A DNA stretch of 64,000 nt from Solirubrobacter deserti (lineage in GTDB: Bacteria > Actinomycetota > Thermoleophilia > Solirubrobacterales > Solirubrobacteraceae). The notes beneath the pieces are model-generated. The model was not told the origin of the DNA, ran no database searches, and saw only the letters and a program-made list of their open reading frames with translations. Shown here piece after piece: positions 37,903 to 48,720 of the stretch. Both the position numbers and the translations under genes were made by a program. The stretch spans positions 744,001 to 808,000 of the forward strand of contig NZ_QPKJ02000001.1 of the NCBI RefSeq assembly GCF_003344625.1. Direction: 5' to 3'. Numbering within the stretch: position 1 is the first letter of the stretch; every line of letters starts with the position of its first letter.

Positions 37903-39126
37903 ATGCGCGCCACGATCGCCGTGCTGCTGTTGCTGGCGCTCGCGCCGGCCGCCCACGCCCGCTCGTACTCGATCGCCGCCCCGGTGGCCGACACCCTGGC
38001 CGTCACCGGGGGCGACATCGTCCTGGCTGCGGGGCACGTCGTCTGGCTCGAGAGCCGCGGTGCGGGCGACGTACTCGTGGCCGCGGGGCCCGACGGCGTC
38101 CGGCGGGACATCGCGGCGTTCCCGCCCGGGCGCGGGGAGCGGCTGCTCTCGGTGGTGGGCTCCGCGAACACCGTGCTCGCGCAGCGCGCGCTGTGCCGCG
38201 GGCGGTGCCTGGACGACAACGACCACCCGGGCGAGGCGCTCCGCGTCGATCTGGCGACCGGCGCCCAGTCACGCGACCACCCGTGCGGGCGCCCGGTGCC
38301 GTTCACGTTCTTCGCGCTGGACAGGACGGCGTTCGGCGCCGCCTGCAACGCCGACAGCCGCGTCGTCGACGTGGCCGACGGAGCGCGCGCCACGGTTCCC
38401 GGCCAACTGCGGGCGCTCGCGGGGCGGTTCGCCGCCGCCAGCGACGCGGAGGCGGGCGCGCTGGTCGTCTCCGACTGGCGCACCGGCGCCGTCGTGTCCC
38501 GCGTCAGGATCGGTGAGAAACCGCTGTGGCTCGTCGAACTCAGCGAGGACGGCACGCTCGTCTACAGCCTCGGCGAGACGCTCGAGCGGCTGGCTCCCGG
38601 CGCGGCCCGCTCGGAGCGTCTGCCCGAGGGCATCGAGACCCGGGTGAGCGGCGGCGCGACGGCCACACGCGACGACGACGGCGTCATCACGGTCGGCGAG
38701 CGGCGCGTGACGGTCGAGGGTCTGCAGCCGTACTGGGCGTTCGACGGCGCCCGGGTGGCCTGGGTCGCCCGGCCGTGCGGGGACCTGGTCGTGCAGGTCT
38801 GGGACCTCGCCGAAGGGCCGCCGGCGCCCGCTCCGTCCGCCTGCGCGGACGCGCGGGTCGGCACGGTCAAGCTCGCCGGCGACCACCTGAAGGTGCGGCT
38901 GACGTGCCCACGCGCCGCCGTCGGGACGGGCTGCGCGGGCTGGGTCGACGCGAAGCTCTCGCGGCGCGGGCGCACCGTCACGACCGGCGGGGACTCGTAC
39001 GTCCTCGCCAGCGGCCGGTCCGTGACCATGACGATCTGGCTGCCGCGCACCCCGCGGGCCCGCCCCCTGGTCGCGCGCGTCAAGTCCGGCGACGCCCCCG
39101 CCGTTCGTCGCCCGGTGCGCGGATGA
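37903..39126 (+). CDS. Secreted hypothetical protein
   Basis: The ATG at 37903 gives 407 residues starting with a signal peptide (MRATIAVLLLLALAPAAHA, cut after AHA). The mature part shows repeated beta-strand patterns such as GGDIVLAAGHVVWLESRG, GALVVSDWRTGAVVSRVRIG and WAFDGARVAWVARPCGDLVV, suggesting a propeller-like fold. Four to six cysteines are present, including CRGRCLDD. No enzyme motif is recognised. The gene overlaps the arginase-fold gene by 4 bases (ATGA). The protein at 42054 on the other strand has similar composition. Confidence 0.7.
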   Translation: MRATIAVLLLLALAPAAHARSYSIAAPVADTLAVTGGDIVLAAGHVVWLESRGAGDVLVAAGPDGVRRDIAAFPPGRGERLLSVVGSANTVLAQRALCRGRCLDDNDHPGEALRVDLATGAQSRDHPCGRPVPFTFFALDRTAFGAACNADSRVVDVADGARATVPGQLRALAGRFAAASDAEAGALVVSDWRTGAVVSRVRIGEKPLWLVELSEDGTLVYSLGETLERLAPGAARSERLPEGIETRVSGGATATRDDDGVITVGERRVTVEGLQPYWAFDGARVAWVARPCGDLVVQVWDLAEGPPAPAPSACADARVGTVKLAGDHLKVRLTCPRAAVGTGCAGWVDAKLSRRGRTVTTGGDSYVLASGRSVTMTIWLPRTPRARPLVARVKSGDAPAVRRPVRG

Positions 39127-39926
39127 TCGAGCTGATCGGCGTGCCGTTCGACGGCTACGGCCGGGCTGGGCACCAGGCGCGAGCGGCGGCCGCGCTGCGC
39201 GAGGCCGGGCTGAGCCATCCCGGTGCAGACCTCCAGCTCCCACGGGGCAACCCGGAACGCGGCCCGCGGACGACGCTCATCAACGAGGACGCGCTGCTGG
39301 CCATGGCCGATCAGCTCGCGGATCGCCTTCGCCGCACGCAGGGGTTCCCGCTCGTGGTGGGCGGTGACTGCTCGGTGCTGCTCGGCATCCGGCCGCAGGC
39401 CCTGATCTGCGTCGACGGCCACGAGGACACGATGCCGCTCGACGTCTCCGAGGACGGCGAGGCCGCCAACGCCGAGATCGGCCTGCTGCTCGGTCTCACC
39501 GGCCGGACGATCGAGCCCGACTTCACCTCGCTCGACAAGGACGCGCTCGCCCTGCTCGGCCCGCGCGACGACGCCTGGCGCGCGCAGTTCAACGTCGGCA
39601 CGCTGCGCGACCTGGGCGTGTTCGTGCGGCCGCTGCCCGAAATGACCGCGGGGTCGGGCCGTGAGGCGGCCGCGCTTATCGACCGCCCGTGGTGGCTGCA
39701 CCTGGACCTCGACGTGCTCGACCCGGTCGAGTTTCCCGCCCAGGGCCTGCCCGACGTCCCCGACGAGCCCGGCGGCCTCACGTGGCCCCAGCTCACCGAG
39801 CTGCTGCAGGGCGCGCTCGCGCACGGCGGCTGCGTCGGCATGAGCGCCGTGATCTACGACCCCGATCAGGACCCTGACGGCAGCGACGCACGGCGCATCG
39901 TCCGCCTGCTCGACGACGTACTTTGA
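39123..39926 (+). CDS. Arginase/ureohydrolase-fold protein with Cys in a metal position
   Basis: This 267-residue protein has the ureohydrolase layout. GGDCSVLLG replaces the usual GGDHS, so the first manganese-binding His is a Cys. DGHEDTMPLD matches DAHxD with both Asp and the His kept, and WWLHLDLDVLDP keeps the two Asp of the SxDxDxxDP motif. Related enzymes cleave arginine, agmatine, formiminoglutamate or guanidino acids to release urea or formamide. Substrate recognition cannot be deduced. The gene overlaps both neighbours (ATGA upstream). The Cys variant may mean a different metal set or altered activity. Confidence 0.82.
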   Translation: MIELIGVPFDGYGRAGHQARAAAALREAGLSHPGADLQLPRGNPERGPRTTLINEDALLAMADQLADRLRRTQGFPLVVGGDCSVLLGIRPQALICVDGHEDTMPLDVSEDGEAANAEIGLLLGLTGRTIEPDFTSLDKDALALLGPRDDAWRAQFNVGTLRDLGVFVRPLPEMTAGSGREAAALIDRPWWLHLDLDVLDPVEFPAQGLPDVPDEPGGLTWPQLTELLQGALAHGGCVGMSAVIYDPDQDPDGSDARRIVRLLDDVL

Positions 39927-39931
39927 AGGGC

Positions 39932-40327
39932 ATGCCCAAGCCACCGCTCCCCGACAACGTCAAGGCGCTCCTCGCCAAGCCGCTGCCCGCCGTGATGGCC
40001 AGCCTCAAGCCCGACGGCTCCCCGCTGTCGGTCGCCACCTGGTACATCCTCGAGGACGACGGCCGCGTGCTGATCAACATGGAGGACAGCCGCGCGCGGC
40101 TCGAGCACCTGCGCAAGGACCCGCGCGTGTCGATCACGGCGCTGGACGAGAACTGGTACACGCACGTCAGCCTCCAGGGCGCGATCGTCGAGTTCGCACC
40201 GGACAGCGACCTCAAGGACATCGACCGCCTCTCCACGCACTACGGCGGCAACCCGTACCCGGTCCGCGACAAGGCGCGCACGAGCGCCTGGATCGAGATC
40301 GAGCACTGGCACGGCTGGCATGTCTGA
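39932..40327 (+). CDS. PPOX-class F420/FMN-dependent oxidoreductase fold protein
   Basis: The ATG at 39932 gives 131 residues; a TTG at 39923 overlapping the previous stop is an alternative. The split-barrel fold is seen in KPLPAVMASLKPDGSPLSVA, TWYILEDDGRVLINMEDSRARL, LRKDPRVSITALDENWYTHV and LQGAIVEF. This pattern is typical of actinobacterial PPOX-family proteins that bind F420 or FMN. The C-terminus ends IEIEHWHGWHV. The leuA leader begins right after its stop, and a -10 box for it overlaps the last codons. Confidence 0.85.
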   Translation: MPKPPLPDNVKALLAKPLPAVMASLKPDGSPLSVATWYILEDDGRVLINMEDSRARLEHLRKDPRVSITALDENWYTHVSLQGAIVEFAPDSDLKDIDRLSTHYGGNPYPVRDKARTSAWIEIEHWHGWHV

Positions 40328-40329
40328 GG

Positions 40330-40474
40330 TACAGTCCGGTCCAGCGATGACGCAGTTCGGCCTTTCCCTTCTTCTTCTCCTCCCCCGCTAGGGGGATTAC
40401 TGCGTGGGCGGCCGCTAAGCCGCGAACTCACACCGGAGAAGAAGCGAGAAAGTCCTCAAAAGGAGCTGCGTCCC
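40330..40474 (+). promoter_or_regulatory. leuA leader with leucine attenuator features
   Basis: TACAGT at 40330-40335 is a likely -10 box. The leader peptide at 40347-40391 is Leu-rich. Mutually exclusive pairings are visible: CTTCTTCTCC (40371-40380, the Leu codons) is a perfect complement of GGAGAAGAAG (40435-40444); ACGCAGT (40350-40356) pairs with ACTGCGT (40399-40405), and its core ACGCAG could also pair with CTGCGT at 40466-40471; CCCCC/GGGGG (40382-40395) form a hairpin across the peptide stop; GCGGC/GCCGC form another near 40408-40423. The leuA ribosome binding site AAAGGAG (40458-40464) faces TCCT at 40453-40456. No T tract is seen, so control may act at translation. Confidence 0.65.
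40347..40391 (+). CDS. leuL: Leucine-rich leader peptide of leuA
   Basis: The 14-residue frame reads MTQFGLSLLLLLPR and contains a run of five leucine codons (CTT CTT CTT CTC CTC is the leucine-relevant stretch with one earlier CTT). CTT is uncommon in this GC-rich genome, which makes the run a sensitive gauge of charged leucyl-tRNA. It begins 11 bases after a TACAGT box and ends just before a CCCCC/GGGGG hairpin. Leader peptides of this type before leuA are known in other actinobacteria; here the call is made from sequence only. Confidence 0.7.
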   Translation: MTQFGLSLLLLLPR

Positions 40475-42046
<1,572 letters not shown>

Positions 42047-42053
42047 CGGGCTC

Positions 42054-42977
42054 CTAGGGCAGCGGCGCGGTTCGCTCGACGCCGCCGGTGCGCCACACCA
42101 GCTGGTCGCCGCGGCGTTCGAGCGAGTCGGGATCGACGCGCTCGTTCTCCTCGAGCACGACGTCCTCGACGCGGATCTGCGCGCCGAGCGGCGTGCGATC
42201 GCTGCAGGCCACGCGACCGGAGTCGCCGAGGACGTAGCGCGTCATGCCGACGCACAGCTTGCGCTGCGTGCCCGCGACCAGGTCATGGATCGTGACGTCG
42301 CTGTACCCGCCTTGCCGGGCGTAGCCGTAGCTCGCGCCGAGAAAGCGATCGCCGGCGATCTGCACCCCGCCGATCCCCTCGCAGTCACCGGGTGAGGAGC
42401 ACTCGCCGATCGACGTCCCGAGCCGGATCGGCGGCCGTTCGCCGTGCCCGGCCACGAGCAGGTTCCTGTTGCGGACGTCGACGCGGATCGAGCCGTGCGT
42501 GATCAGCCGCCCGTTCGGCGCCGACTTGCCGCCGGACTTCAGGCCGGAGAAGGAGAACTGGTTGCCGAGACCGGTGGCGATCACCGTGCCTTTGAACGCG
42601 AGGAAGCTCGTGCCGGCGGCGCGGTGGCCGTAATAGCCCTCGCCCGTGTCGGAGACCGTCGTCGTCCCGTCCGGTTCCTCCGCGAGGTAGACCGCGGTGC
42701 CGGCGGAGAACCGGATGGCCACGAACCGGCGGGCGCGGTCCTCGTCGCCGCGCGGGCGGCGCGCGCGCAGGTCGTACACGCGCAGCGCCTCGCGCTCGCC
42801 CACCTTGCGCTGGACCGCGGCGAAGCGGCCACGGACGTACACGCGCACGACCCGCTGGCCGAGCGTGAACGACGCCCGGCCGCGATGACAGCCGCGGACT
42901 TCGCCCTCGTGCCGGTACACGCGAGTGTGCGCGGTGCGCGCGAGCTCGTCGACGTCGGCGGGACCACAGGGGAGCAT
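42054..42977 (-). CDS. Hypothetical beta-rich protein
   Basis: This is a 307-residue protein of unknown family. Its N-terminus (MLPCGPADVDELARTAHTRV) has no signal peptide, although the rest looks like an exported beta-propeller-like protein (GTTTVSDTGEGYYGHRAAG, GTVIATGLGNQFSFSGLK, CSSPGDCEGIGGVQIAGDR, RKLCVGMTRYVLGDSGRVAC). It may therefore have lost its signal region or be mis-started. Four or more cysteines suggest disulfides. It starts 21 bases after the patatin gene on the same strand and may share its transcript. Confidence 0.55.
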   Translation of the reverse strand: MLPCGPADVDELARTAHTRVYRHEGEVRGCHRGRASFTLGQRVVRVYVRGRFAAVQRKVGEREALRVYDLRARRPRGDEDRARRFVAIRFSAGTAVYLAEEPDGTTTVSDTGEGYYGHRAAGTSFLAFKGTVIATGLGNQFSFSGLKSGGKSAPNGRLITHGSIRVDVRNRNLLVAGHGERPPIRLGTSIGECSSPGDCEGIGGVQIAGDRFLGASYGYARQGGYSDVTIHDLVAGTQRKLCVGMTRYVLGDSGRVACSDRTPLGAQIRVEDVVLEENERVDPDSLERRGDQLVWRTGGVERTAPLP

Positions 42978-42998
42978 CCGCGTCTTGAAACGGCCGGT

Positions 42999-43886
42999 CT
43001 ACTCAGGAGTTGCGCGCCGGCCCTGCGCGTACCCGGCGGTGGCGACCGCCTCGCGGCGCCTCGCGTCCATGAGGTTGGGGCCGATCGCCCTCAGGCTGGC
43101 GTCGTCGGGGACGATCGTCGTCACCTGCGCGCCGCGCCCACGCAGGGCGGACGCCTCGCGGGAGAGCGCGAGCGACGTCGCCGTCCGCAGCGGCGCGATC
43201 GTCGCCCCGGCGGTCGGGATCAGCGCGAGCACGCGGGAGCCGCGGCCGGCGGGGACGGCGTCCAGGTTCGTCGGGCTCCAGACGCCGCCGTCGACGTACT
43301 CGCGCTCGCCGATCTCGACCGGTGCGAACAGCCACGGGACGGCGCAGGAGGCGAGCACGGCCTGGGCGACGGTCGCGCGCGGCGCGTCCGGCGCGCCGAA
43401 CATCACGCGCTTGCCGCTCGAGCGGTCCACGGCGGAGATCCGCAGGCGCCCGTCGAAGCGCGCGTCAAGCGCCTCGATGTGCGGGCCGAGCCCGCCGAGC
43501 GTGCGGTCAGGCCGCGGCGCGCGCCGCAGGACGACGGCGCGGGCCAGCCGGCCGGCGGGGGCGGTGACCGACAGCGCGACGTTCGCGAACGGCGTCGCGG
43601 CTGCCCGAGCCGCGCGTCCGACCACCTCGAAGCGCGCCGTCTCCGGCTCCTCCTCGATCTCGTCCGGCACCGCGCGCGCCCACTCGTCCGCGGCGCGCTC
43701 GCCGGCGTCCGGGCGCTGCCCGGCGGCGAGCGTCGCGGCCACGATCGAGCCCGCGGACGTGCCGAGCAGGTACTCGCACTCGCGGAAATCCAACCCGGAA
43801 CTCACCTCCAGCCCGTTCAGCACGCCGCGCAGCCACGCCTCGCCGAGGGTCCCGCCCGCGCCGAGCACCAGAGCATCCGGAAGCAC
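42999..43886 (-). CDS. Patatin-like phospholipase
   Basis: The GTG at 43884-43886 gives 295 residues. The oxyanion segment is VLGAGGTLGEAWLRGVLNGL, the nucleophile elbow GTSAGSIV (Ser in GxSxG), and the catalytic Asp lies in EYVDGGVWSP (DGG). These define the patatin-like lipid acyl hydrolase family. The upstream open extension to 44579 is not supported. A TACCTT box on the minus strand (43899 to 43894) ends 7 bases before the GTG, with no ribosome binding site, as expected for a leaderless mRNA. The lipid substrate is unknown. Confidence 0.88.
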   Translation of the reverse strand: MLPDALVLGAGGTLGEAWLRGVLNGLEVSSGLDFRECEYLLGTSAGSIVAATLAAGQRPDAGERAADEWARAVPDEIEEEPETARFEVVGRAARAAATPFANVALSVTAPAGRLARAVVLRRAPRPDRTLGGLGPHIEALDARFDGRLRISAVDRSSGKRVMFGAPDAPRATVAQAVLASCAVPWLFAPVEIGEREYVDGGVWSPTNLDAVPAGRGSRVLALIPTAGATIAPLRTATSLALSREASALRGRGAQVTTIVPDDASLRAIGPNLMDARRREAVATAGYAQGRRATPE

Positions 43887-43902
43887 GGGCTCAAAGGTAG
43901 TA

Positions 43903-44016
43903 GGAAGGCCGCGAGCACCGAGGTGAGAAGCGGTCAGGGGGAACGCTGACCGGCCGGTGCCGCGGCCTTCCCTGCCCATACGCAACGGCGACCCGGACGG
44001 GTCGGTCGAATGGGCA
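43903..44016. other. Strongly structured intergenic element of unknown type
   Basis: Two adjacent stem-loops are evident. The first has 17-18-base outer arms (43903-43920 with 43955-43971, one bulged base) and an inner 7-bp stem CGGTCAG/CTGACCG (43931-43937 with 43946-43952). The second has outer TGCCCAT/ATGGGCA (43973-43979 with 44010-44016) and inner CGACCC-GGAC-GGGTCG (43989-44004). It lies 16 bases upstream of the patatin start and about 230 bases before the XRE gene. Strand and function are undetermined. It matches no riboswitch or small-RNA class recognised by eye. Confidence 0.55.
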
Positions 44017-44216
44017 CGTTCGGACTCCGGCGTGTGTTTGTTGACGCGAGGGTCCGGAAATCCCCACCTTAGGCAGCGACGGCCCGAGAAGCGTCGATTG
44101 TCAACCAGTTGAGACGTACCGTGCGCCGGGGAACGCGCGCGGCCATTCAGGAGAGAGAGGCCGCGAGATGTTCGACCACTGGCGCAACTAGTGCACGTGA
44201 AGTGCTGATCCGCGAA
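44017..44216. other. Intergenic stretch before the XRE-cupin operator
   Basis: There is no substantial gene here. A TTGACG box at 44041-44046 and a TACCGT box at 44117-44122 are isolated promoter-like words. A 7-bp stem CGCGGCC/GGCCGCG (44138-44165) presents AGGAGAGAGA in its loop, followed by a 7-codon frame MFDHWRN (44168-44191). Whether this mini-frame is translated is doubtful. Confidence 0.3.
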
Positions 44217-44242
44217 CGCCTGTACGTGATAACGTACAGGCG
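44217..44242 (+). promoter_or_regulatory. Perfect palindrome at the XRE-cupin start, likely operator
   Basis: CGCCTGTACGT (44217-44227) and its exact complement ACGTACAGGCG (44232-44242) flank a GATA centre, and the element ends two bases before the ATG. TAACGT at 44230-44235 within it fits TANNNT and ends 9 bases before the start, so the operator would cover the promoter. This is a plausible autoregulatory site for the XRE protein, and control could extend to leuC, leuD and leuB downstream. Confidence 0.7.
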
Positions 44243-44244
44243 AC

Positions 44245-44829
44245 ATGGCGGCAGCTGCCGATCCCACCGTCGCGGCCGTCGGTCCGCGCGTCAAGGCGCT
44301 CAGGGAGGCGATGGATCTCTCCCTGCGCGACCTCGCCGAGCGCTCCGGCGTCTCCGCTCCGATGCTCAGCCAGGTCGAGCGCGGAGAGACGAGCCCGACG
44401 CTGCAGGTGGCCAGCCGCATCGCCTCAGGGCTGGAGCTGCGCCTGTCGCAGCTCCTGCGCCTGGACGAGGAGAGCGCCGTGTCGATCGTGCGTCGGGGCG
44501 AAGGTCGCCGCGGCGGTGCGGGCGGCCACGCGTACGAGCTCCTCACGCCGCCGCTGCCCGGCCTGCGCGCCGAGGTCACGCGTCACACGCTCGCTCCCGG
44601 CGCCGTCACCGGCGGCCCGGGCGACCCGCCTCGGCATGAGGCGGGCGCGCGCGAGACCGCGCTGATCGAGCGCGGCACCCTGACCCTGCACGTCGAAGAC
44701 GCTCAACACGAGCTGCACGCGGGTGACTGCGTGACCTTCGACGCTGATCTACCCCACCACTTCGCCAACCTCGGGAAGGAGGAGGCCGTCTTGCTGGCGA
44801 TCGTGTCGGCGGGCCTGCGCCGCTCATGA
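44245..44829 (+). CDS. XRE-family regulator with cupin domain
   Basis: The 194-residue protein has an N-terminal helix-turn-helix ([20 protein letters not shown], then [27 protein letters not shown]; residues about 12-60) and a C-terminal cupin with [21 protein letters not shown] and [18 protein letters not shown]. The ligand could be a small acid or amine bound in the cupin barrel. The ATG has no ribosome binding site but has a TAACGT box and a palindrome immediately upstream. Its stop overlaps the leuC start (ATGA), so it is cotranscribed with leuCDB. This suggests it regulates branched-chain synthesis, which is an inference. Confidence 0.88.
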   Translation: MAAAADPTVAAVGPRVKALREAMDLSLRDLAERSGVSAPMLSQVERGETSPTLQVASRIASGLELRLSQLLRLDEESAVSIVRRGEGRRGGAGGHAYELLTPPLPGLRAEVTRHTLAPGAVTGGPGDPPRHEAGARETALIERGTLTLHVEDAQHELHAGDCVTFDADLPHHFANLGKEEAVLLAIVSAGLRRS

Positions 44830-46196
44830 CCCCCACCACGCTGTTCGACAAGATCTGGTCCGCGCACGAGATCGCGCCGAACCTGATCTTCATCGACCTG
44901 CACCTCGTGCACGAGGTGACGAGCCCGCAGGCCTTCGAGGGCCTCCGGCTCGCCGGGCGCGAGGTGCGCCGGCCGGACCGCACGCTCGCGACGGCCGACC
45001 ACAACGTGCCGACGGACGGCACGCCGGTGAGCGCGAAGATCCGCGACGCCCTCTCCCGCCGTCAGGTGGAGGCGCTGGAGGCCAACTGCGACGAGTTCGG
45101 CATCCCGGTCTACTCGCTCGGCTCCGACCGCCAGGGGATCGTGCACATCATCGGCCCGGAGCTGGGCGTCACCCAGCCCGGCATGACGATCGTGTGCGGC
45201 GACTCCCACACGGCGACGCACGGCGCGTTCGGGGCGCTCGCGTTCGGCATCGGTACGAGCGAGGTCGAGCACGTCCTCGCCACGCAGACCCTCTCCCAGC
45301 CCAAGCCGAAGTCGATGCGGATCAACTACGTGGGCGAGCTCGGCCACGGCGTGACCGCCAAGGACCTGATCCTCGGCACGATCGGCCAGATGGGCACCAA
45401 CGGCGCCGCCGGCCATGTCGTCGAGTACTCCGGTGACCTGATCCGCTCCCTCTCGATGGAGGAGCGGATGACGATCTGCAACATGACGATCGAGGGCGGC
45501 GGCCGCGCGGGCATGATCGCGCCGGACGAGACGACGTTCGAGTGGGTGCGCGGACGCGTCGGCGCGCCCGAGGACTTCGAAGCGGCCGTCGCGTACTGGA
45601 AGACGCTGAAGACCGACGAGGGCGCGACGTTCGACCGCGAGATCACCGTCGACGCGTCGCAGATCTCGCCGCTGGTCACCTGGGGCACCACGCCCGGCCA
45701 GGTCGTGGGCGTCGCGGAGGCGGTGCCCGCGCCGGAGACCGAGACCGACGAGCGCTCGCTGGTCTACATGGGCCTGGAGGCGGGCACGCCGATCACCGAG
45801 CTCAAGCTGGACCGGGTCTTCATCGGCTCCTGCACCAACGGCCGCATCGGCGACCTGCGCGCCGCCGCCGAGATGATCAAGGGCCGCAGGGTCGCGTCCA
45901 CGGTCAAGAACGCGATGGTCGTGCCGGGCTCGGTGCAGGTGGCAAAGCAGGCCGAGCAGGAGGGCCTGGACCAGATCTTCCGCGAGGCCGGCTTCGACTG
46001 GCGCACCGCGGGCTGCTCGATGTGCCTGGGCATGAACCCGGACACGCTGGACCCAGGCGAGCGCTGCGCGTCCACCTCCAACCGCAACTTCGAGGGCCGT
46101 CAGGGCCGCGGCGGGCGCACCCACCTGGTGTCCCCGGCGATGGCCGCCGCCGCCGCGATCGAGGGCCGCTTCGTCGACATCCGGGAGTGGAACTAA
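44826..46196 (+). CDS. leuC: 3-Isopropylmalate dehydratase large subunit
   Basis: LeuC with LeuD isomerises 2- to 3-isopropylmalate; the same complex can isomerise citramalate. The 456-residue aconitase-family protein has [43 protein letters not shown], and the 4Fe-4S cysteines in [11 protein letters not shown] and [12 protein letters not shown]. The C-terminus ends FVDIREWN. The ATG overlaps the XRE-cupin stop codon. leuD follows with no gap. Confidence 0.97.
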   Translation: MTPTTLFDKIWSAHEIAPNLIFIDLHLVHEVTSPQAFEGLRLAGREVRRPDRTLATADHNVPTDGTPVSAKIRDALSRRQVEALEANCDEFGIPVYSLGSDRQGIVHIIGPELGVTQPGMTIVCGDSHTATHGAFGALAFGIGTSEVEHVLATQTLSQPKPKSMRINYVGELGHGVTAKDLILGTIGQMGTNGAAGHVVEYSGDLIRSLSMEERMTICNMTIEGGGRAGMIAPDETTFEWVRGRVGAPEDFEAAVAYWKTLKTDEGATFDREITVDASQISPLVTWGTTPGQVVGVAEAVPAPETETDERSLVYMGLEAGTPITELKLDRVFIGSCTNGRIGDLRAAAEMIKGRRVASTVKNAMVVPGSVQVAKQAEQEGLDQIFREAGFDWRTAGCSMCLGMNPDTLDPGERCASTSNRNFEGRQGRGGRTHLVSPAMAAAAAIEGRFVDIREWN

Positions 46197-46757
46197 ATGG
46201 AGCCCGTCAAGGTCGTCTCCGGGAAGGTGTCGACGTTGGCGCGCGCCGACGTGGACACGGACCAGATCATCCCCAAGCAGTTCCTCAAGCGCATCGAGCG
46301 CACCGGCTTCGGCGAGTTCCTGTTCTACGACTGGGCGCAGGAACCCGGCTGGTCGCTGCCCAAGAACCCGATCCTCGCCACGGGCCCGAACTTCGGCTGC
46401 GGGTCGAGCCGCGAGCACGCACCGTGGGCGCTGCAGGACTACGGCTTCCAGGCCATCATCGCGTCCTCCTTCGCCGACATCTTCTTCTCCAACTGCACGA
46501 AGATCGGCCTGCTGCCGGTCGTGCTCCCGGAGGAGGACGTGAAGGCCGTGATGGAGGCGGGCGAGGCCGAGGTCGACCTCGAGGCGCTGGAAGTGCGCTT
46601 CGCCGGCCGCGCCGTGCCGTTCGAGCTCGACGCCGATCGTCGCCACCGCCTGCTCAACGGGCTCGACGACATCGCGCTCACGCTGCAGAACGCCGACGAG
46701 ATCGGCGAGTACGAGTCCACGCGTGAGCGGCCCGGGCCGGTCACCCTGAATCTGTAG
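46197..46757 (+). CDS. leuD: 3-Isopropylmalate dehydratase small subunit
   Basis: The 186-residue swivel-domain subunit has DVDTDQIIPKQFLKRI near its start, FGCGSSREHAPWALQDYGFQAIIA with the substrate-loop Ser/Arg, and ADIFFSNCTKIGLLPVVLPE. The ATG directly follows the leuC stop codon. The stop TAG at 46755-46757 is part of a TAGGGT promoter-like box for leuB. Confidence 0.97.
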   Translation: MEPVKVVSGKVSTLARADVDTDQIIPKQFLKRIERTGFGEFLFYDWAQEPGWSLPKNPILATGPNFGCGSSREHAPWALQDYGFQAIIASSFADIFFSNCTKIGLLPVVLPEEDVKAVMEAGEAEVDLEALEVRFAGRAVPFELDADRRHRLLNGLDDIALTLQNADEIGEYESTRERPGPVTLNL

Positions 46758-46770
46758 GGTCCCGCAACTT
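46755..46770 (+). promoter_or_regulatory. Leaderless-type -10 box before leuB
   Basis: TAGGGT at 46755-46760 overlaps the leuD stop codon and ends 10 bases before the leuB ATG. No ribosome binding site is seen in the gap. It could give leuB an internal leaderless transcript. Confidence 0.4.
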
Positions 46771-47796
<1,026 letters not shown>

Positions 47797-47797
47797 C

Positions 47798-48720
47798 GTG
47801 AGCCATCAGATCTGGATGAACGGCGACCTCGTCGCGCACGAGGACGCCAAGGTCGGGGTGCTCACGCACGCGCTGCACTACGGGACGAGCGTGTTCGAGG
47901 GTGTGCGCGCGTACGAGACGCCCGAAGGCGGCTCGGCCGTGTTCCGCCACCAGGACCACATCGACCGGCTGTTCCGGTCCGCCGCGCTCTACCACATGGA
48001 GATCCCGTACTCCAAGGACGAGATCCGCGCCGCGACGTTCGAGACGATCACCGCATCCGGTCTGAAGTCGTGTTACATCCGGCCGCTCGTGTTCCGCGGG
48101 GCCGGGCCGATGGGCCTGTACCCGCTCGACTGCCCGGTCGAGGTGATCATCGCCGTGTGGGCGTGGGGTGCGTACCTCGGCGAAGAGGGCAAGGTGTCCG
48201 GCGTCCGCGCGCGGGTGTCCTCGTGGCGGCGGATCTCTTCCGACGCGCTGATCCCGACGGCCAAGGCCGGCGGCCAGTACCTGAACTCGATCCTGGCGAA
48301 GATCGAGGCCGACAAGGCCGGCTACGAGGAGGCGATCCTGCTCGACTCCAACGGCTACGTGTGCGAGGGGACGGGCGAGAACCTGTTCCTGGTCAAGGAC
48401 GGTGTCGTGCACACGCCGGGCTTTGCCAACGACATCCTCGAGGGCATCAACCGCGCGGCCGCGATCGAGATCCTGCGCGACCAGGGCTACGAGGTGATCG
48501 AGCGCGACATCGCGCGCGGCGAGCTCTACCGCGCCGACGAGATCTTCATGACCGGCACCGCGGCCGAGCTGACGCCGATCCGCGAGGTCGACGACCTGAC
48601 GGTCGGCGACGGCACGCGCGGCCCGGTCACGACCGAGATCCAGGCCATCTTCGAGGACGCCCTGCACGGGCGCTCGGAGCGCTACGCGCACTGGCTGGAC
48701 CGGGTGCCCGCCGCGGTCTC

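Noticed and set aside
42054..42977. Clear pseudogene
   Set aside because: The missing signal peptide is suspicious, but the frame is intact over 307 residues with no frameshift visible, so it was kept as a hypothetical gene.
43931..43952. Signal recognition particle RNA, because of a GGTCAGG word
   Set aside because: The conserved GGAAG/AGCAGC internal loop of SRP RNA is missing and the stem layout differs.
43903..44016. 6C small RNA, because of a C-rich loop on the minus strand
   Set aside because: Only one loop is C-rich and it lacks the two C6 loops of that family.
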